This document shows, piece after piece, positions 33,918 through 41,548 of a stretch of DNA of 64,000 nucleotides. The notes beneath the pieces are model-generated. The model was not told where the DNA came from and ran no database searches. It was given only the letters and a program-made list of their open reading frames with translations. A program made the position numbers and the translations under genes. Numbering within the stretch: the stretch's first letter is position 1; each line of letters opens with the position of its first letter. The stretch comes from Janthinobacterium sp. 1_2014MBL_MicDiv (GTDB lineage: Bacteria; Pseudomonadota; Gammaproteobacteria; Burkholderiales; Burkholderiaceae_D): contig NZ_CP011319.1 in the NCBI RefSeq assembly GCF_001865675.1, positions 5,270,001 through 5,334,000 on the forward strand, written 5' to 3'.

Positions 33918-35408
33918 TTAAAAACGGGGCAGGTTGGCGAACGGCAGGCGCCCCGCCGTCACGTGCATCTTGCCGAATTCCGCGCAGCGGTTCAAGGTGG
34001 GAATCGCCTTGTCCGGGTTCAGCAAGGTATGGGGGTCGAAGGCGCGCTTGACGGCAAAGAAGGCATCGAGTTCGGCGCGCGTAAACTGCACGCACATGGA
34101 ATTGATCTTTTCCATGCCCACGCCGTGCTCGCCCGTGATGGTGCCGCCCACGGCCACGCACAGGGCCAGGATGTCGGCGCCAAACGCCTCGGCGCGCTCG
34201 AATTCGGCCGGCACGTTGGCGTCGAACAGGATCAGGGGATGCAGGTTGCCATCGCCCGCATGGAACACGTTCGCGCAGCGCAGGCCGTGCGTCTTTTCCA
34301 TCTGCGCGATGCCCGTCAGGACCTCCGCCAGTTTTTTTCTCGGGATGGTGCCGTCCATGCAGTAATAATCGGGCGAGATACGCCCCGCGGCGGGAAACGC
34401 GTTCTTGCGGCCGGACCAGAACTTCATGCGCTCGGCTTCCGACTGCGAGACGGCGATCGCGCTGGCGCCCGCCCCTTCCAGCACGGCCGTCATGCGCGCG
34501 ATTTCCTCTTCCACCTCTTCGTGCGTGCCGTCCGCCTCGCACAGCAGGATGGCCGCCGCGTCGATGTCGTAGCCGGCCTTGACGAACGGTTCGACCATGC
34601 GCGAAGAAGTCTGGTCCATCATTTCCAGGCCGGCCGGGATGATGCCGGCGGCGATCACGTTGGCCACCGCGTTGCCGCCCGTGACGACGTCGCCGAACGA
34701 AGCCATGATGACCCTGGCCGTGGCCGGTTTCGGTATCAGTTTCACCGTCACTTCCGTGACGATGCCCAGCATGCCTTCGGAGCCGATGAAGACGGCCAGC
34801 AGGTCGAGACCCGGCGAGTCGAGGCATTCGCCGCCCAGTTCCAGCACGTCGCCAGCGATGGTAACGACGCGCACGCGCAGCACATTGTGCACGGTCAAGC
34901 CGTATTTGAGGCAATGCACGCCGCCCGAGTTTTCCGCCACGTTGCCGCCGATGCTGCAGGCGATCTGCGAGGACGGATCGGGCGCGTAGTACAGCGCGTA
35001 TGGCGCGGCCGCCTCGGAAATGGCCAGGTTGCGCACGCCCGGCTGCACCACGGCCGTGCGCGCATACGCATCGAGGCGCACAATGCGGTTCAGGCGCGCC
35101 GTCGACAGCACCACGCCATCGGCGATGGGCAAGGCGCCGCCCGACAGGCCCGTGCCGGCGCCGCGCGGCACGATCGGCACCTGCAATTCGCGGCAGACGC
35201 GCAGGATGGCGACGACCTGCTCTTCCGTGTCGGGCAGGGTGACCACCATCGGCAGCTGGCGGTAGGCGGCCAGGCCGTCGCATTCATACGGGCGCGTGTC
35301 TTCGGCGTCGGACAGCACGCAGCGGGCCGGCAGCACGGCCAGCAGGGCGGCGACGACGGCTTGCTGGCGCGCGGCGTTCAATCCGGATTCGGGGGCGGCA
35401 TTGAGCAT
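33918..35408 (-). CDS. glcD: Glycolate oxidase catalytic subunit GlcD
   Basis: A 496-residue FAD-linked oxidase, the main catalytic subunit of the glycolate oxidase complex. Visible are PIVPRGAGTGLSGGALPIADG (FAD loop), CSIGGNVAENSGGVHCLKYG, FIGSEGMLGIVTEVTVKL and the C-terminal GTITGEHGVGMEK. First gene of the minus-strand glc operon, divergent from the adenosyltransferase gene across 162 bases. No glcC-type regulator is present in the window. Confidence 0.95.
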   Translation of the reverse strand: MLNAAPESGLNAARQQAVVAALLAVLPARCVLSDAEDTRPYECDGLAAYRQLPMVVTLPDTEEQVVAILRVCRELQVPIVPRGAGTGLSGGALPIADGVVLSTARLNRIVRLDAYARTAVVQPGVRNLAISEAAAPYALYYAPDPSSQIACSIGGNVAENSGGVHCLKYGLTVHNVLRVRVVTIAGDVLELGGECLDSPGLDLLAVFIGSEGMLGIVTEVTVKLIPKPATARVIMASFGDVVTGGNAVANVIAAGIIPAGLEMMDQTSSRMVEPFVKAGYDIDAAAILLCEADGTHEEVEEEIARMTAVLEGAGASAIAVSQSEAERMKFWSGRKNAFPAAGRISPDYYCMDGTIPRKKLAEVLTGIAQMEKTHGLRCANVFHAGDGNLHPLILFDANVPAEFERAEAFGADILALCVAVGGTITGEHGVGMEKINSMCVQFTRAELDAFFAVKRAFDPHTLLNPDKAIPTLNRCAEFGKMHVTAGRLPFANLPRF

Positions 35409-35570
35409 AAGTGGGGCAACTTAAGTGAGCAAAAGTGCATGGGCGTGCAACGATTGTAAGCACAAAAGCGGCGCGCACCGCATTTTTTGTCGCCATGGCG
35501 GGCAAATCGGGGGCAAGGTGTGGCGCAGTGTCGTATGCTGCCCCCATTCTACTTTGACAGGATCAGCATC

Positions 35571-36125
35571 ATGGGCAACCGACTCTCGAAAATCGCCACG
35601 CGCACGGGCGACAATGGCAGCACCGGCCTGGGCGACGGCAGCCGCACCAGCAAGGACAATGTCCGCATCCACGCCATGGGCGACGTCGACGAACTCAATT
35701 CCAATCTGGGCTTGCTGCTGTGCGAAGCCATGCCCGACGCCTTGCGCGACGAGCTGGTCGCCATCCAGCACGACCTGTTCGACCTGGGCGGCGAAATCTG
35801 CATCCCCGGCTACCAGCTGATCAAGGAAGAGCACGTGCTGCGCCTCGATACGCTCCTGGCAAAATACAATGCGGACTTGCCCGCCCTCTCGGAATTCATC
35901 CTGCCGGCCGGCTCGCGCGCCGCCTCGCTCGCGCATGTGTGCCGCACCGTGTGCCGCCGCGCCGAGCGCAGCATCGTCGCGCTGGCCAACGTGGAAACCC
36001 TGCACGAGCATCCGCGCCAGTACGTGAACCGCCTGTCGGACCTGCTGTTCGTGCTGTCGCGCGTGCTGAACCGCTTTGCCGGCGGCAGCGACGTGCTGTG
36101 GCGGCACGACCGCACGCGGGGTTAA
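35571..36125 (+). CDS. PduO-type ATP:cob(I)alamin adenosyltransferase
   Basis: A 184-residue helical adenosyltransferase that converts cob(I)alamin to adenosylcobalamin. The ATP-binding N-terminal motif TRTGDNGSTGLGDG and the signature RTVCRRAERSIVAL are intact, as is the C-terminal LNRFAGGSDVLW. The ATG at 35571, preceded by AGGATC, is favoured over the longer frame, whose extra 28 residues do not fit the family. Monocistronic, followed by a strong terminator. Confidence 0.92.
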   Translation: MGNRLSKIATRTGDNGSTGLGDGSRTSKDNVRIHAMGDVDELNSNLGLLLCEAMPDALRDELVAIQHDLFDLGGEICIPGYQLIKEEHVLRLDTLLAKYNADLPALSEFILPAGSRAASLAHVCRTVCRRAERSIVALANVETLHEHPRQYVNRLSDLLFVLSRVLNRFAGGSDVLWRHDRTRG

Positions 36126-36134
36126 CGCCGCCAA

Positions 36135-36168
36135 TGCCGGCCCTGCCGGCGTACTGGCAGGGCCGGCA
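36135..36168. terminator. Strong hairpin terminator between convergent genes
   Basis: TGCCGGCCCTGCC and GGCAGGGCCGGCA form a perfect 13-base stem around an 8-base loop, followed by ATCTTTAATT on the plus strand. It lies between the stop of the adenosyltransferase gene and the stop of the last Cys-rich gene. Confidence 0.7.
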
Positions 36169-36176
36169 ATCTTTAA

Positions 36177-36371
36177 TTAATCTGGCGCGCAGCTTTCATA
36201 ACAGATCCGATGAATCTTGCTGCAGGCACCTGGTGAGCCCGGATGCTCGGTCATGCACTGCTCCAGGTCGTCGTTACACTGCGAATAGCATGCCGGCTCG
36301 CCGCTGCCGGCGATTGCATACGAGGCGCTGACGCCCATGGCAAACAAAAAGAAACCCAGCTTTTTAAACAT
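36177..36371 (-). CDS. Secreted six-cysteine mini-protein 3 of 3
   Basis: A 64-residue protein with a signal peptide (about residues 1-20, ending AIAG). The mature domain holds six cysteines in the spacing C-x3-C-x6-C-x10-C-x6-C-x3-C (from ACYSQC to CYESC). The two other small genes upstream share this pattern and the MxKK start. AGGAG 5 bases before the ATG at 36371 decides the start. No family recognised. Three disulfides in a helical hairpin are plausible. Confidence 0.68.
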   Translation of the reverse strand: MFKKLGFFLFAMGVSASYAIAGSGEPACYSQCNDDLEQCMTEHPGSPGACSKIHRICYESCAPD

Positions 36372-36462
36372 AAGCACTCCTGTTGAATTGACAGACGATG
36401 AATGACATCCATGGCGCGCCGTCGCTTACGCGCCATCCATACGCTGGCATTGCATGCGCGCG

Positions 36463-36654
36463 TCAACCACGCGGCGGACGCAGGCATTCCTTCTGGCAAG
36501 CCTGATAATTTTCCATGCAGGCCGGCTGGCCGAATTCCACGCAATCGAGCAGGTTGCGTTCGCAGACAAAGGTGCAGTCAGGGCCACCTGCCTGCACGCT
36601 GAAGGACAACGCGGCGCTGGCGGCAAACAGGAAAGCGGCAATCTTTTTGAGCAT
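36463..36654 (-). CDS. Secreted six-cysteine mini-protein 2 of 3
   Basis: A 63-residue protein with signal peptide MLKKIAAFLFAASAALSFSVQA. The mature domain carries cysteines spaced C-x3-C-x6-C-x7-C-x6-C-x3-C (from CTFVC to CQKEC). It is evidently a paralogue of the genes at 36177-36371 and 37153-37338. It is transcribed in the same direction, 31 bases after the glutaredoxin gene. Function unknown; periplasmic location follows from the signal peptide. Confidence 0.68.
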   Translation of the reverse strand: MLKKIAAFLFAASAALSFSVQAGGPDCTFVCERNLLDCVEFGQPACMENYQACQKECLRPPRG

Positions 36655-36685
36655 GGTGAGCCTTTCAAGTTAACAAGTGGGAACG

Positions 36686-37063
36686 TCAGATTTTCTTCAG
36701 CGCCGCTTGCAAGGCATCCGTATTGAAACCCTGGATCTTGCGGTTGCCGATCAACACCACGGGCACGCCGCCGCCGCCGAGTTCTTCATGGGCTTTTTTC
36801 GCTGCCGGCGATTTCTCGATATCGAGATCGACGAAATCGATCTTGTTTTCCTTGAAATACGCGCGCGTCTTGGCGCAATAACCGCACCAGTCCGTGCCAT
36901 ATAACACCACCTTCGCCTGGGCATTCGGGAAATACGCGGCGTAATTGCCTTCCGTGTAATTCGACTTGAGCAGGCCAGGCAATAAGGACAGGCCATAGCC
37001 ACTGCCCAGGCCGGCTGCCAGGATCAACGCATACAGGGCGACGGTTTTGATTTTTTTCTGCAT
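36686..37063 (-). CDS. Membrane-anchored glutaredoxin-like protein
   Basis: A 125-residue protein. An N-terminal membrane helix or uncleaved signal (about residues 6-31) precedes a glutaredoxin domain with active site TDWCGYC (dithiol CGYC) and the cis-Pro glutathione-binding turn GGGVPVVLIGNRKIQGF. It probably faces the periplasm. It is embedded between genes for secreted cysteine-rich mini-proteins, so folding or reducing their disulfides is an attractive inference. Confidence 0.85.
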   Translation of the reverse strand: MQKKIKTVALYALILAAGLGSGYGLSLLPGLLKSNYTEGNYAAYFPNAQAKVVLYGTDWCGYCAKTRAYFKENKIDFVDLDIEKSPAAKKAHEELGGGGVPVVLIGNRKIQGFNTDALQAALKKI

Positions 37064-37095
37064 AGTGGGGGATGGCGAGAGAGGGGCGTATCAAA

Positions 37096-37127
37096 GGCAA
37101 GCCAGCGCGGAGCGCCGTTGGCTTGCC
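37096..37127. terminator. Hairpin between Cys-rich gene 1 and the glutaredoxin gene
   Basis: GGCAAGCCA and TGGCTTGCC pair around a GC-rich inner stem (GCGC/GCGC). On the minus strand the stem is followed only by CTTTGA, so termination would be partial. It could set different expression of the first mini-protein and the genes beyond. Confidence 0.4.
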
Positions 37128-37152
37128 ACCTTGCGATAAATCAAGTCTGAAA

Positions 37153-37338
37153 TCAGCTGCCTGCTTCGCAGACTTTCAGGCACGCCTTGTAACTGCCGCT
37201 GCAAAATGGGGATCGGTCGCCATTCATCATCGTGCACTCGCGCAATTCCTCCTCGCAGCTGGAGCAGCTGATCTCCGAAGCGAGAGCATACGAAGCACTC
37301 AAACCCAGGGTAAAAATAAATGCCGCAATCTTTTTCAT
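37153..37338 (-). CDS. Secreted six-cysteine mini-protein 1 of 3
   Basis: A 61-residue protein with signal peptide MKKIAAFIFTLGLSASYALA. The mature domain has cysteines spaced C-x2-C-x6-C-x10-C-x6-C-x3-C (from CSSC to CLKVC). This is the same framework as the two downstream paralogues with one residue less in the first loop. First gene of the cluster, about 90 bases downstream of a strong predicted promoter. Codon and base use look less GC-rich than the flanking housekeeping genes. Confidence 0.68.
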   Translation of the reverse strand: MKKIAAFIFTLGLSASYALASEISCSSCEEELRECTMMNGDRSPFCSGSYKACLKVCEAGS

Positions 37339-37434
37339 TTACTACTCTCCATGTCAGCCATTGCAGCAGGCAATGGCACTACACCAGTGGTAAAAATCAA
37401 TGACGATTTTCCTTATTTTCTTGCTACAAAATCG

Positions 37435-37463
37435 AATATAGAGCGCGATTATTTTAGAGTCAA
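37435..37463 (-). promoter_or_regulatory. Strong predicted sigma70 promoter of the Cys-rich cluster
   Basis: TTGACT (37463-37458) and TATATT (37440-37435) on the minus strand with exactly 17 bases between them, inside an AT-rich island (about 37390-37510). The predicted start site is about 90 bases before the first mini-protein gene. It is one of the best consensus matches in the window. Confidence 0.6.
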
Positions 37464-37541
37464 CATTTCCTTCTTATATATTTTTATTTTGGAAAATATA
37501 TTGGGAAAGCCCGTGGAATGTGGAATTTGGAGAGATTGGGA

Positions 37542-37571
37542 GGCGCCAAACGTCTATACAATATTGGCGCC
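37542..37571. repeat. Perfect inverted repeat GGCGCCAA/TTGGCGCC
   Basis: Eight-base arms GGCGCCAA (37542-37549) and TTGGCGCC (37564-37571) enclose 14 AT-rich bases (ACGTCTATACAATA). It lies between the Cys-rich cluster promoter and the peroxidase terminator. Operator or hairpin; no assignment possible. Confidence 0.4.
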
Positions 37572-37580
37572 GCATGCAGG

Positions 37581-37610
37581 AAAACGGCCGGCTGCGGGCG
37601 CAGCCGGCCG
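37581..37610 (-). terminator. Rho-independent terminator of the receptor-peroxidase operon
   Basis: CGGCCGGCTGC and GCAGCCGGCCG form a perfect 11-base stem with a 4-base loop. It is followed on the minus strand by TTTT, 6 bases after the peroxidase stop. Confidence 0.75.
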
Positions 37611-37615
37611 GGCGG

Positions 37616-38764
37616 CTACAGGGCTTCCAGAAAGCTCTTCAGCGCGATGATTTCCTCGGACGTCAGCTGCAAGCGCTGCAGCAGGGGCGACGTGACGGGA
37701 AACTTCGGATCGGCCGCCTGCTGCGCATTTTGCGGCACGGGGCGCGACATGCCCGCGTTGTACATGTTCAGCAAACCCACCATTTGCGGGAACAGGCCGT
37801 TGTGCATCCACGGCCCCGATTGCGCCACGCCACGCAGGCCCGGCGTGCGGAACTTGCCCACGTCCTCGTCCTTGCCCGTCACCAGGTAGCGCCCCAGGTC
37901 TTCATATTTCTTGCGCCCGTAGTACGTCAAGCCCAGGTTATGGAATTGCTGGTCTGTCAGCAAGGCGCCGCTGTGGCACGTCATGCAGCGCGCCTTGGTG
38001 CGGAACAGATGCAAGCCCAGCAGCTCGCGGTCGTTCAGGGCCGTGCGCTGGCCTTCCAGGAAAGTGTCGAAGCGCGTGACGGGCGGCAGCACCGTGCGCT
38101 GGTAGTCGGCCAGCGCCGTCAGGATGCGCGGCAGGGTCACGCCGGCGCCCTGGCCGAAGGCGGCGTCGAACTGCGCCGGATAGTCATCGAGCGCGGCCAG
38201 CTTGGCCGCCAGGGCCGGTACGTCCATGGCCATCTCGTCCGGATGCTGCAAGGGACCCAGCGCCTGCTCTTCCAGGGTATTCGCGCGGCCATCCCAGAAC
38301 AGCGGCTTGAGCTGCCCCACGCCCAGCAAGCCCGGCGCGTTGCGCTGACCCAGCCTTCCTTCATGGCCGACGGAGGTGCGCTTGCTGTCGGCAAAGCTGT
38401 GGGCGGGACTGTGGCAGCTGATGCAGGCCACCGCGTTCGAGCGCGACAGGCGGGGGTCATTGAACAGCCGCTGTCCCAGCGCCGCCACCTGTGGCGCCAC
38501 CTGCGCCGGCGACAGGGCCGAGACGGGCGCCATTTCCTGCGGCGCGACGCCGTCGGCCACCTGCGGCCGGGGCCAGTGGGCGATAGGCTGCGCATACCTC
38601 TGGCGCAGACAGGCCATGTCCCAGCCCTTGTCCGCCGCGCAGGCAATACTGGCGGGAACGCCATCGCTGGCGCGGCCATCCATGCTCGTCATCAGGCCCG
38701 CGCCGCCCGCCAGCAAGGCGGCCACGGCGAAGGTGGTTTTTTTCAGGTGGGATGCGATATTCAT
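37616..38764 (-). CDS. Di-heme cytochrome c peroxidase (CcpA/MauG superfamily)
   Basis: A 382-residue periplasmic di-heme protein with a signal segment (about residues 8-30) and two c-type heme sites, CISCH and CMTCH. Family motifs include LGQRLFNDPRLSRSNAVAC, LGQRNAPGLLG, LFWDGRANTLEEQALGPL and KFRTPGLRGVAQSGPWMHNGLFP. Such proteins reduce peroxide or carry out oxidations of the MauG kind. The ATG at 38764 begins the signal peptide; a longer frame upstream belongs to the receptor gene. It follows the TonB receptor by 25 bases, so both should share the Fur-box promoter. Confidence 0.88.
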   Translation of the reverse strand: MNIASHLKKTTFAVAALLAGGAGLMTSMDGRASDGVPASIACAADKGWDMACLRQRYAQPIAHWPRPQVADGVAPQEMAPVSALSPAQVAPQVAALGQRLFNDPRLSRSNAVACISCHSPAHSFADSKRTSVGHEGRLGQRNAPGLLGVGQLKPLFWDGRANTLEEQALGPLQHPDEMAMDVPALAAKLAALDDYPAQFDAAFGQGAGVTLPRILTALADYQRTVLPPVTRFDTFLEGQRTALNDRELLGLHLFRTKARCMTCHSGALLTDQQFHNLGLTYYGRKKYEDLGRYLVTGKDEDVGKFRTPGLRGVAQSGPWMHNGLFPQMVGLLNMYNAGMSRPVPQNAQQAADPKFPVTSPLLQRLQLTSEEIIALKSFLEAL

Positions 38765-38789
38765 GCGCCTGCCGTCATGGTCGTTGTCA

Positions 38790-41336
38790 TTAGAAGCGGT
38801 AGCCGAGTTCCAGCGTGAACTGGCGGCCTTTTTCGAACACCACGCCGTTGTTGGCATCGAACAGGGGATTGCTGCGGTTGCTGACGTTCTCGATGCCCAG
38901 GTTGACGAAGCCTGCGCCCGGCCCCGTCTTCGGCAGCGCGTACTGCACGCGCATGTCCCAGGTGAAGGACTTGCTGGTCGAAACGTCCTGGTAGACCTTC
39001 GCCACGTCGCCGTCGAATGGCAGCGCATCTCCCGTGGCGACCATATTCGTTTCCGGCCCCCGCATGCGGAAGAAATGGTCCACCTTCAGGCGGTACGCAG
39101 GCATATCGGTCGACAGCAGCAGGCGCGCCGTCCAGGGCCGGTTGTAATTGTTGGCCGGGCGGTCCGCCCAGCGCACGAACTTGCCCTGGTAATAGATGAA
39201 TTTATCCAGTTCGTTCGTCAGGTCGCTCAGCGAGTCATCGTAAGTGGCATGCGTGCTGGTGGTGCGCGTGCGGTCATAGCCGAACTGCACTTGCGTGGCG
39301 CTGCCGCCCCAGCGCAGCGGGCGCATGGTCTCGGCGGACAGGGTCCACACCTTGCTGTCGCTGCGGCCCACGTTATCCCAATAGAAATTGGCGGCCGACA
39401 CCACGTGATACACCATCTCGTCGCGGCCTTCGCGCAGCACGCGCTTGGCGCTCCATTTCACGCCGCCCCATTGCTGGCTGATGCCCAGCAGTTTTTCATC
39501 CGTGTACGGCACCTTCATGTCGCCGAGCTTGAGCCAGCTCCAGTTGCTGGCCATGACGGGCGCGGCCCAGTCCTTCAGCAAGCCGCCCGACAAGGTACGC
39601 GTTTGAGGCGAGGTCTGCAGTGCCAGGCGTTTCGACTGGGCATAGAAGTTGAAGAAATTGCGGCCATAGTAGCGGTTGGCGCCCAGTTCGACCTGCGTCG
39701 TGCCCTTGCCCGCCACATCCCAGAACGCGGACAGGCGCGGCGCGACGGTGGACTTCGGCGACAGGTCGTCCGTATCGTAGCGCATGCCCAGGCGCACGCG
39801 CACATCGCCCGCCTTGACGTCATCCTGCAGGAAGGCGCCGCGCGTCTTGTTGCTCAGTTCATAGCCGCCCGCGTAAAAAATGATGCGCGATGCCAGATAC
39901 TGGCCGCGCACGTTCGACGCCGCATTCCATGGCGTCGCCAGCGAGCAGTACTGCGTATCGACGCCGCCGCCCAGCATATTGCAAGTGGTGGTGTTGGCCG
40001 ATGCCGTGTATTGCTCATAGGTGGTGTTGCGCTGGTAACGCGAACGCTGCGTGCCCAGTTCCAGGCCGGCCTGGAAAGTATGCGACATGCCCAGCAAGGC
40101 GAGCGGCTCCCACTTCAGCTTGCCCTGGTACTGGGCGCTTTCCTGTTCCTGGTCGATGTCGCCGTAGCCGCCTTCATTGCTGGCCCAGCCCGTCGCGCCC
40201 GTGCCCGTCTTGACGCCCCAGTTCTTGTCGCTCGAGTAGCGCCACGCCTTCCACACGGTGGCATCGGCGTCGCGCGAACTGTCCATCTTGCTCCAGCTCA
40301 AGCGGTGTTCCGCCGTGGCATTGCCCAGCCACCCCACGGGATGCGTCAGGCCCAGGTTGATGCCATTGCCGCCGCTCTTCAGGTGATAGCTGCTGTTCCT
40401 GGTGTTGGCGATGAAATAATCGCCCTCGGATGGCGCATGCATGAGGGAAAAATCGGCCAGCACACCGGGCGTGATGGTCCAGAAGCCGCGCACGAAGGCG
40501 TTGTCGCTGCCACGCTTTTGCACCTTGCGGTTGGCATCGCTTGCGCTCTGCAAGCCATTGCCGTAGCCATTTAGGGGAATCTCCGACGTCTTGCGGATGA
40601 AGCTGCCGATCAGGCTGAAATTTTCCGTCACCTTGCCCTGCAGCGCGGCGCGGTAGGTCCATTTCTCGAACGCCGGCTGCAGATCGGCCGTGGCCGAATT
40701 GGCGGCGCTTTCCCGCTGGCTGTCGCTGAGCTTGTATTGCATCCACGCCGAGCGCGTGCTTTCCACGGACACTTGCCCGGCCAGCTTGCGCGTGGGCGCG
40801 CAGGTATTGGCCTTCACCACGCCGCCCTTGAAGCGGCCATATTCGGCGCCGATGTTCGAATCGAGCACCGTCACGTCGCACAGCAGGCTGGTGTCGACGG
40901 CAAAGCCCTGGCTGGCCGACGGCGGCGTGGCATTGCTGGCGGGATTGCTGCTGTTCGGGCCGATATCGTTGTTGAGCGACATGCCGTCCATCTGGTACAG
41001 ATTGTCGTAGAACTTGGCGCCGTTGATGCTGATATCGGCCGGCGCCAGCTCGCCCTGGGTGGCGGACGCTTGCTGCTTGTTATCGAACTGCACGCTGGGA
41101 TTGATGCGCAGCAAGCTGGTGATATTGCCGTCGATGCCATTCATGGCCTCGATCTGGCGCTTGTCCAGGCGCTGTTCGCCCACGGACTCCCGCTCGGCCT
41201 GCAGGCGCACTTCGGGCAGCACTTGCGGTGCGGGTTCGTCGGTGTCGGCTGCGGCGGCGAAGGGAGTGGCGGCGCTGGCGCCAAAGGCCAGGCCGATGGC
41301 CAGTACGGACTGGCGCAGGGTAAGAATGGAAGACAT
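38790..41336 (-). CDS. TonB-dependent outer-membrane receptor
   Basis: An 848-residue receptor. A signal peptide (about residues 1-29) is followed by a plug domain (VGEQRLDKRQIEAMNGIDGNI, ISINGAKFYDNLYQMDGMSLNN, GAEYGRFKGGVVKANT). A long beta-barrel follows, ending LELGYRF with the terminal Phe required for outer-membrane insertion. Cysteine pairs occur in the plug and in an extracellular loop. The substrate is not evident: a Fur-type promoter suggests iron, while the linked di-heme peroxidase suggests a redox step on the imported compound. AAGG lies close before the ATG. Confidence 0.88.
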   Translation of the reverse strand: MSSILTLRQSVLAIGLAFGASAATPFAAAADTDEPAPQVLPEVRLQAERESVGEQRLDKRQIEAMNGIDGNITSLLRINPSVQFDNKQQASATQGELAPADISINGAKFYDNLYQMDGMSLNNDIGPNSSNPASNATPPSASQGFAVDTSLLCDVTVLDSNIGAEYGRFKGGVVKANTCAPTRKLAGQVSVESTRSAWMQYKLSDSQRESAANSATADLQPAFEKWTYRAALQGKVTENFSLIGSFIRKTSEIPLNGYGNGLQSASDANRKVQKRGSDNAFVRGFWTITPGVLADFSLMHAPSEGDYFIANTRNSSYHLKSGGNGINLGLTHPVGWLGNATAEHRLSWSKMDSSRDADATVWKAWRYSSDKNWGVKTGTGATGWASNEGGYGDIDQEQESAQYQGKLKWEPLALLGMSHTFQAGLELGTQRSRYQRNTTYEQYTASANTTTCNMLGGGVDTQYCSLATPWNAASNVRGQYLASRIIFYAGGYELSNKTRGAFLQDDVKAGDVRVRLGMRYDTDDLSPKSTVAPRLSAFWDVAGKGTTQVELGANRYYGRNFFNFYAQSKRLALQTSPQTRTLSGGLLKDWAAPVMASNWSWLKLGDMKVPYTDEKLLGISQQWGGVKWSAKRVLREGRDEMVYHVVSAANFYWDNVGRSDSKVWTLSAETMRPLRWGGSATQVQFGYDRTRTTSTHATYDDSLSDLTNELDKFIYYQGKFVRWADRPANNYNRPWTARLLLSTDMPAYRLKVDHFFRMRGPETNMVATGDALPFDGDVAKVYQDVSTSKSFTWDMRVQYALPKTGPGAGFVNLGIENVSNRSNPLFDANNGVVFEKGRQFTLELGYRF

Positions 41337-41427
41337 GAAAACCTTGCAACTGCGGATGGGAAAGGGGCAGTCTCATGATGCCGTCCTTCACCCGCGCTGC
41401 CAGTGTCGCCTTCTCATGCCGCCAATT

Positions 41428-41446
41428 GCAAATGATAACGATTAGC
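41428..41446. promoter_or_regulatory. Fur-box-like operator
   Basis: The 19 bases GCAAATGATAACGATTAGC match the E. coli Fur consensus GATAATGATAATCATTATC at 14 positions by hand alignment. They overlap the -10 box and spacer of the promoter in front of the TonB receptor, the position expected for iron-dependent repression. Confidence 0.65.
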
Positions 41447-41460
41447 ATTTACTGTTGCAA
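41432..41460 (-). promoter_or_regulatory. Predicted promoter of the receptor-peroxidase operon
   Basis: TTGCAA (41460-41455) and TATCAT (41437-41432) on the minus strand, 17 bases apart, about 95 bases before the receptor start. The Fur-box-like site covers the -10 element. Confidence 0.55.
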
Positions 41461-41548
41461 TGCTCGAAAATCAAGACTTCGCCGTTTTTTTGACGTGCGT
41501 AAAAATTTCTTGCCATCTTGTTGCATCTACACCACGGCCTCGCCGCCG

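Noticed and set aside
37616..39028. Extended 470-codon frame of the di-heme peroxidase
   Set aside because: The extension overlaps the 3' end of the TonB receptor gene. The ATG at 38764 starts a signal segment.
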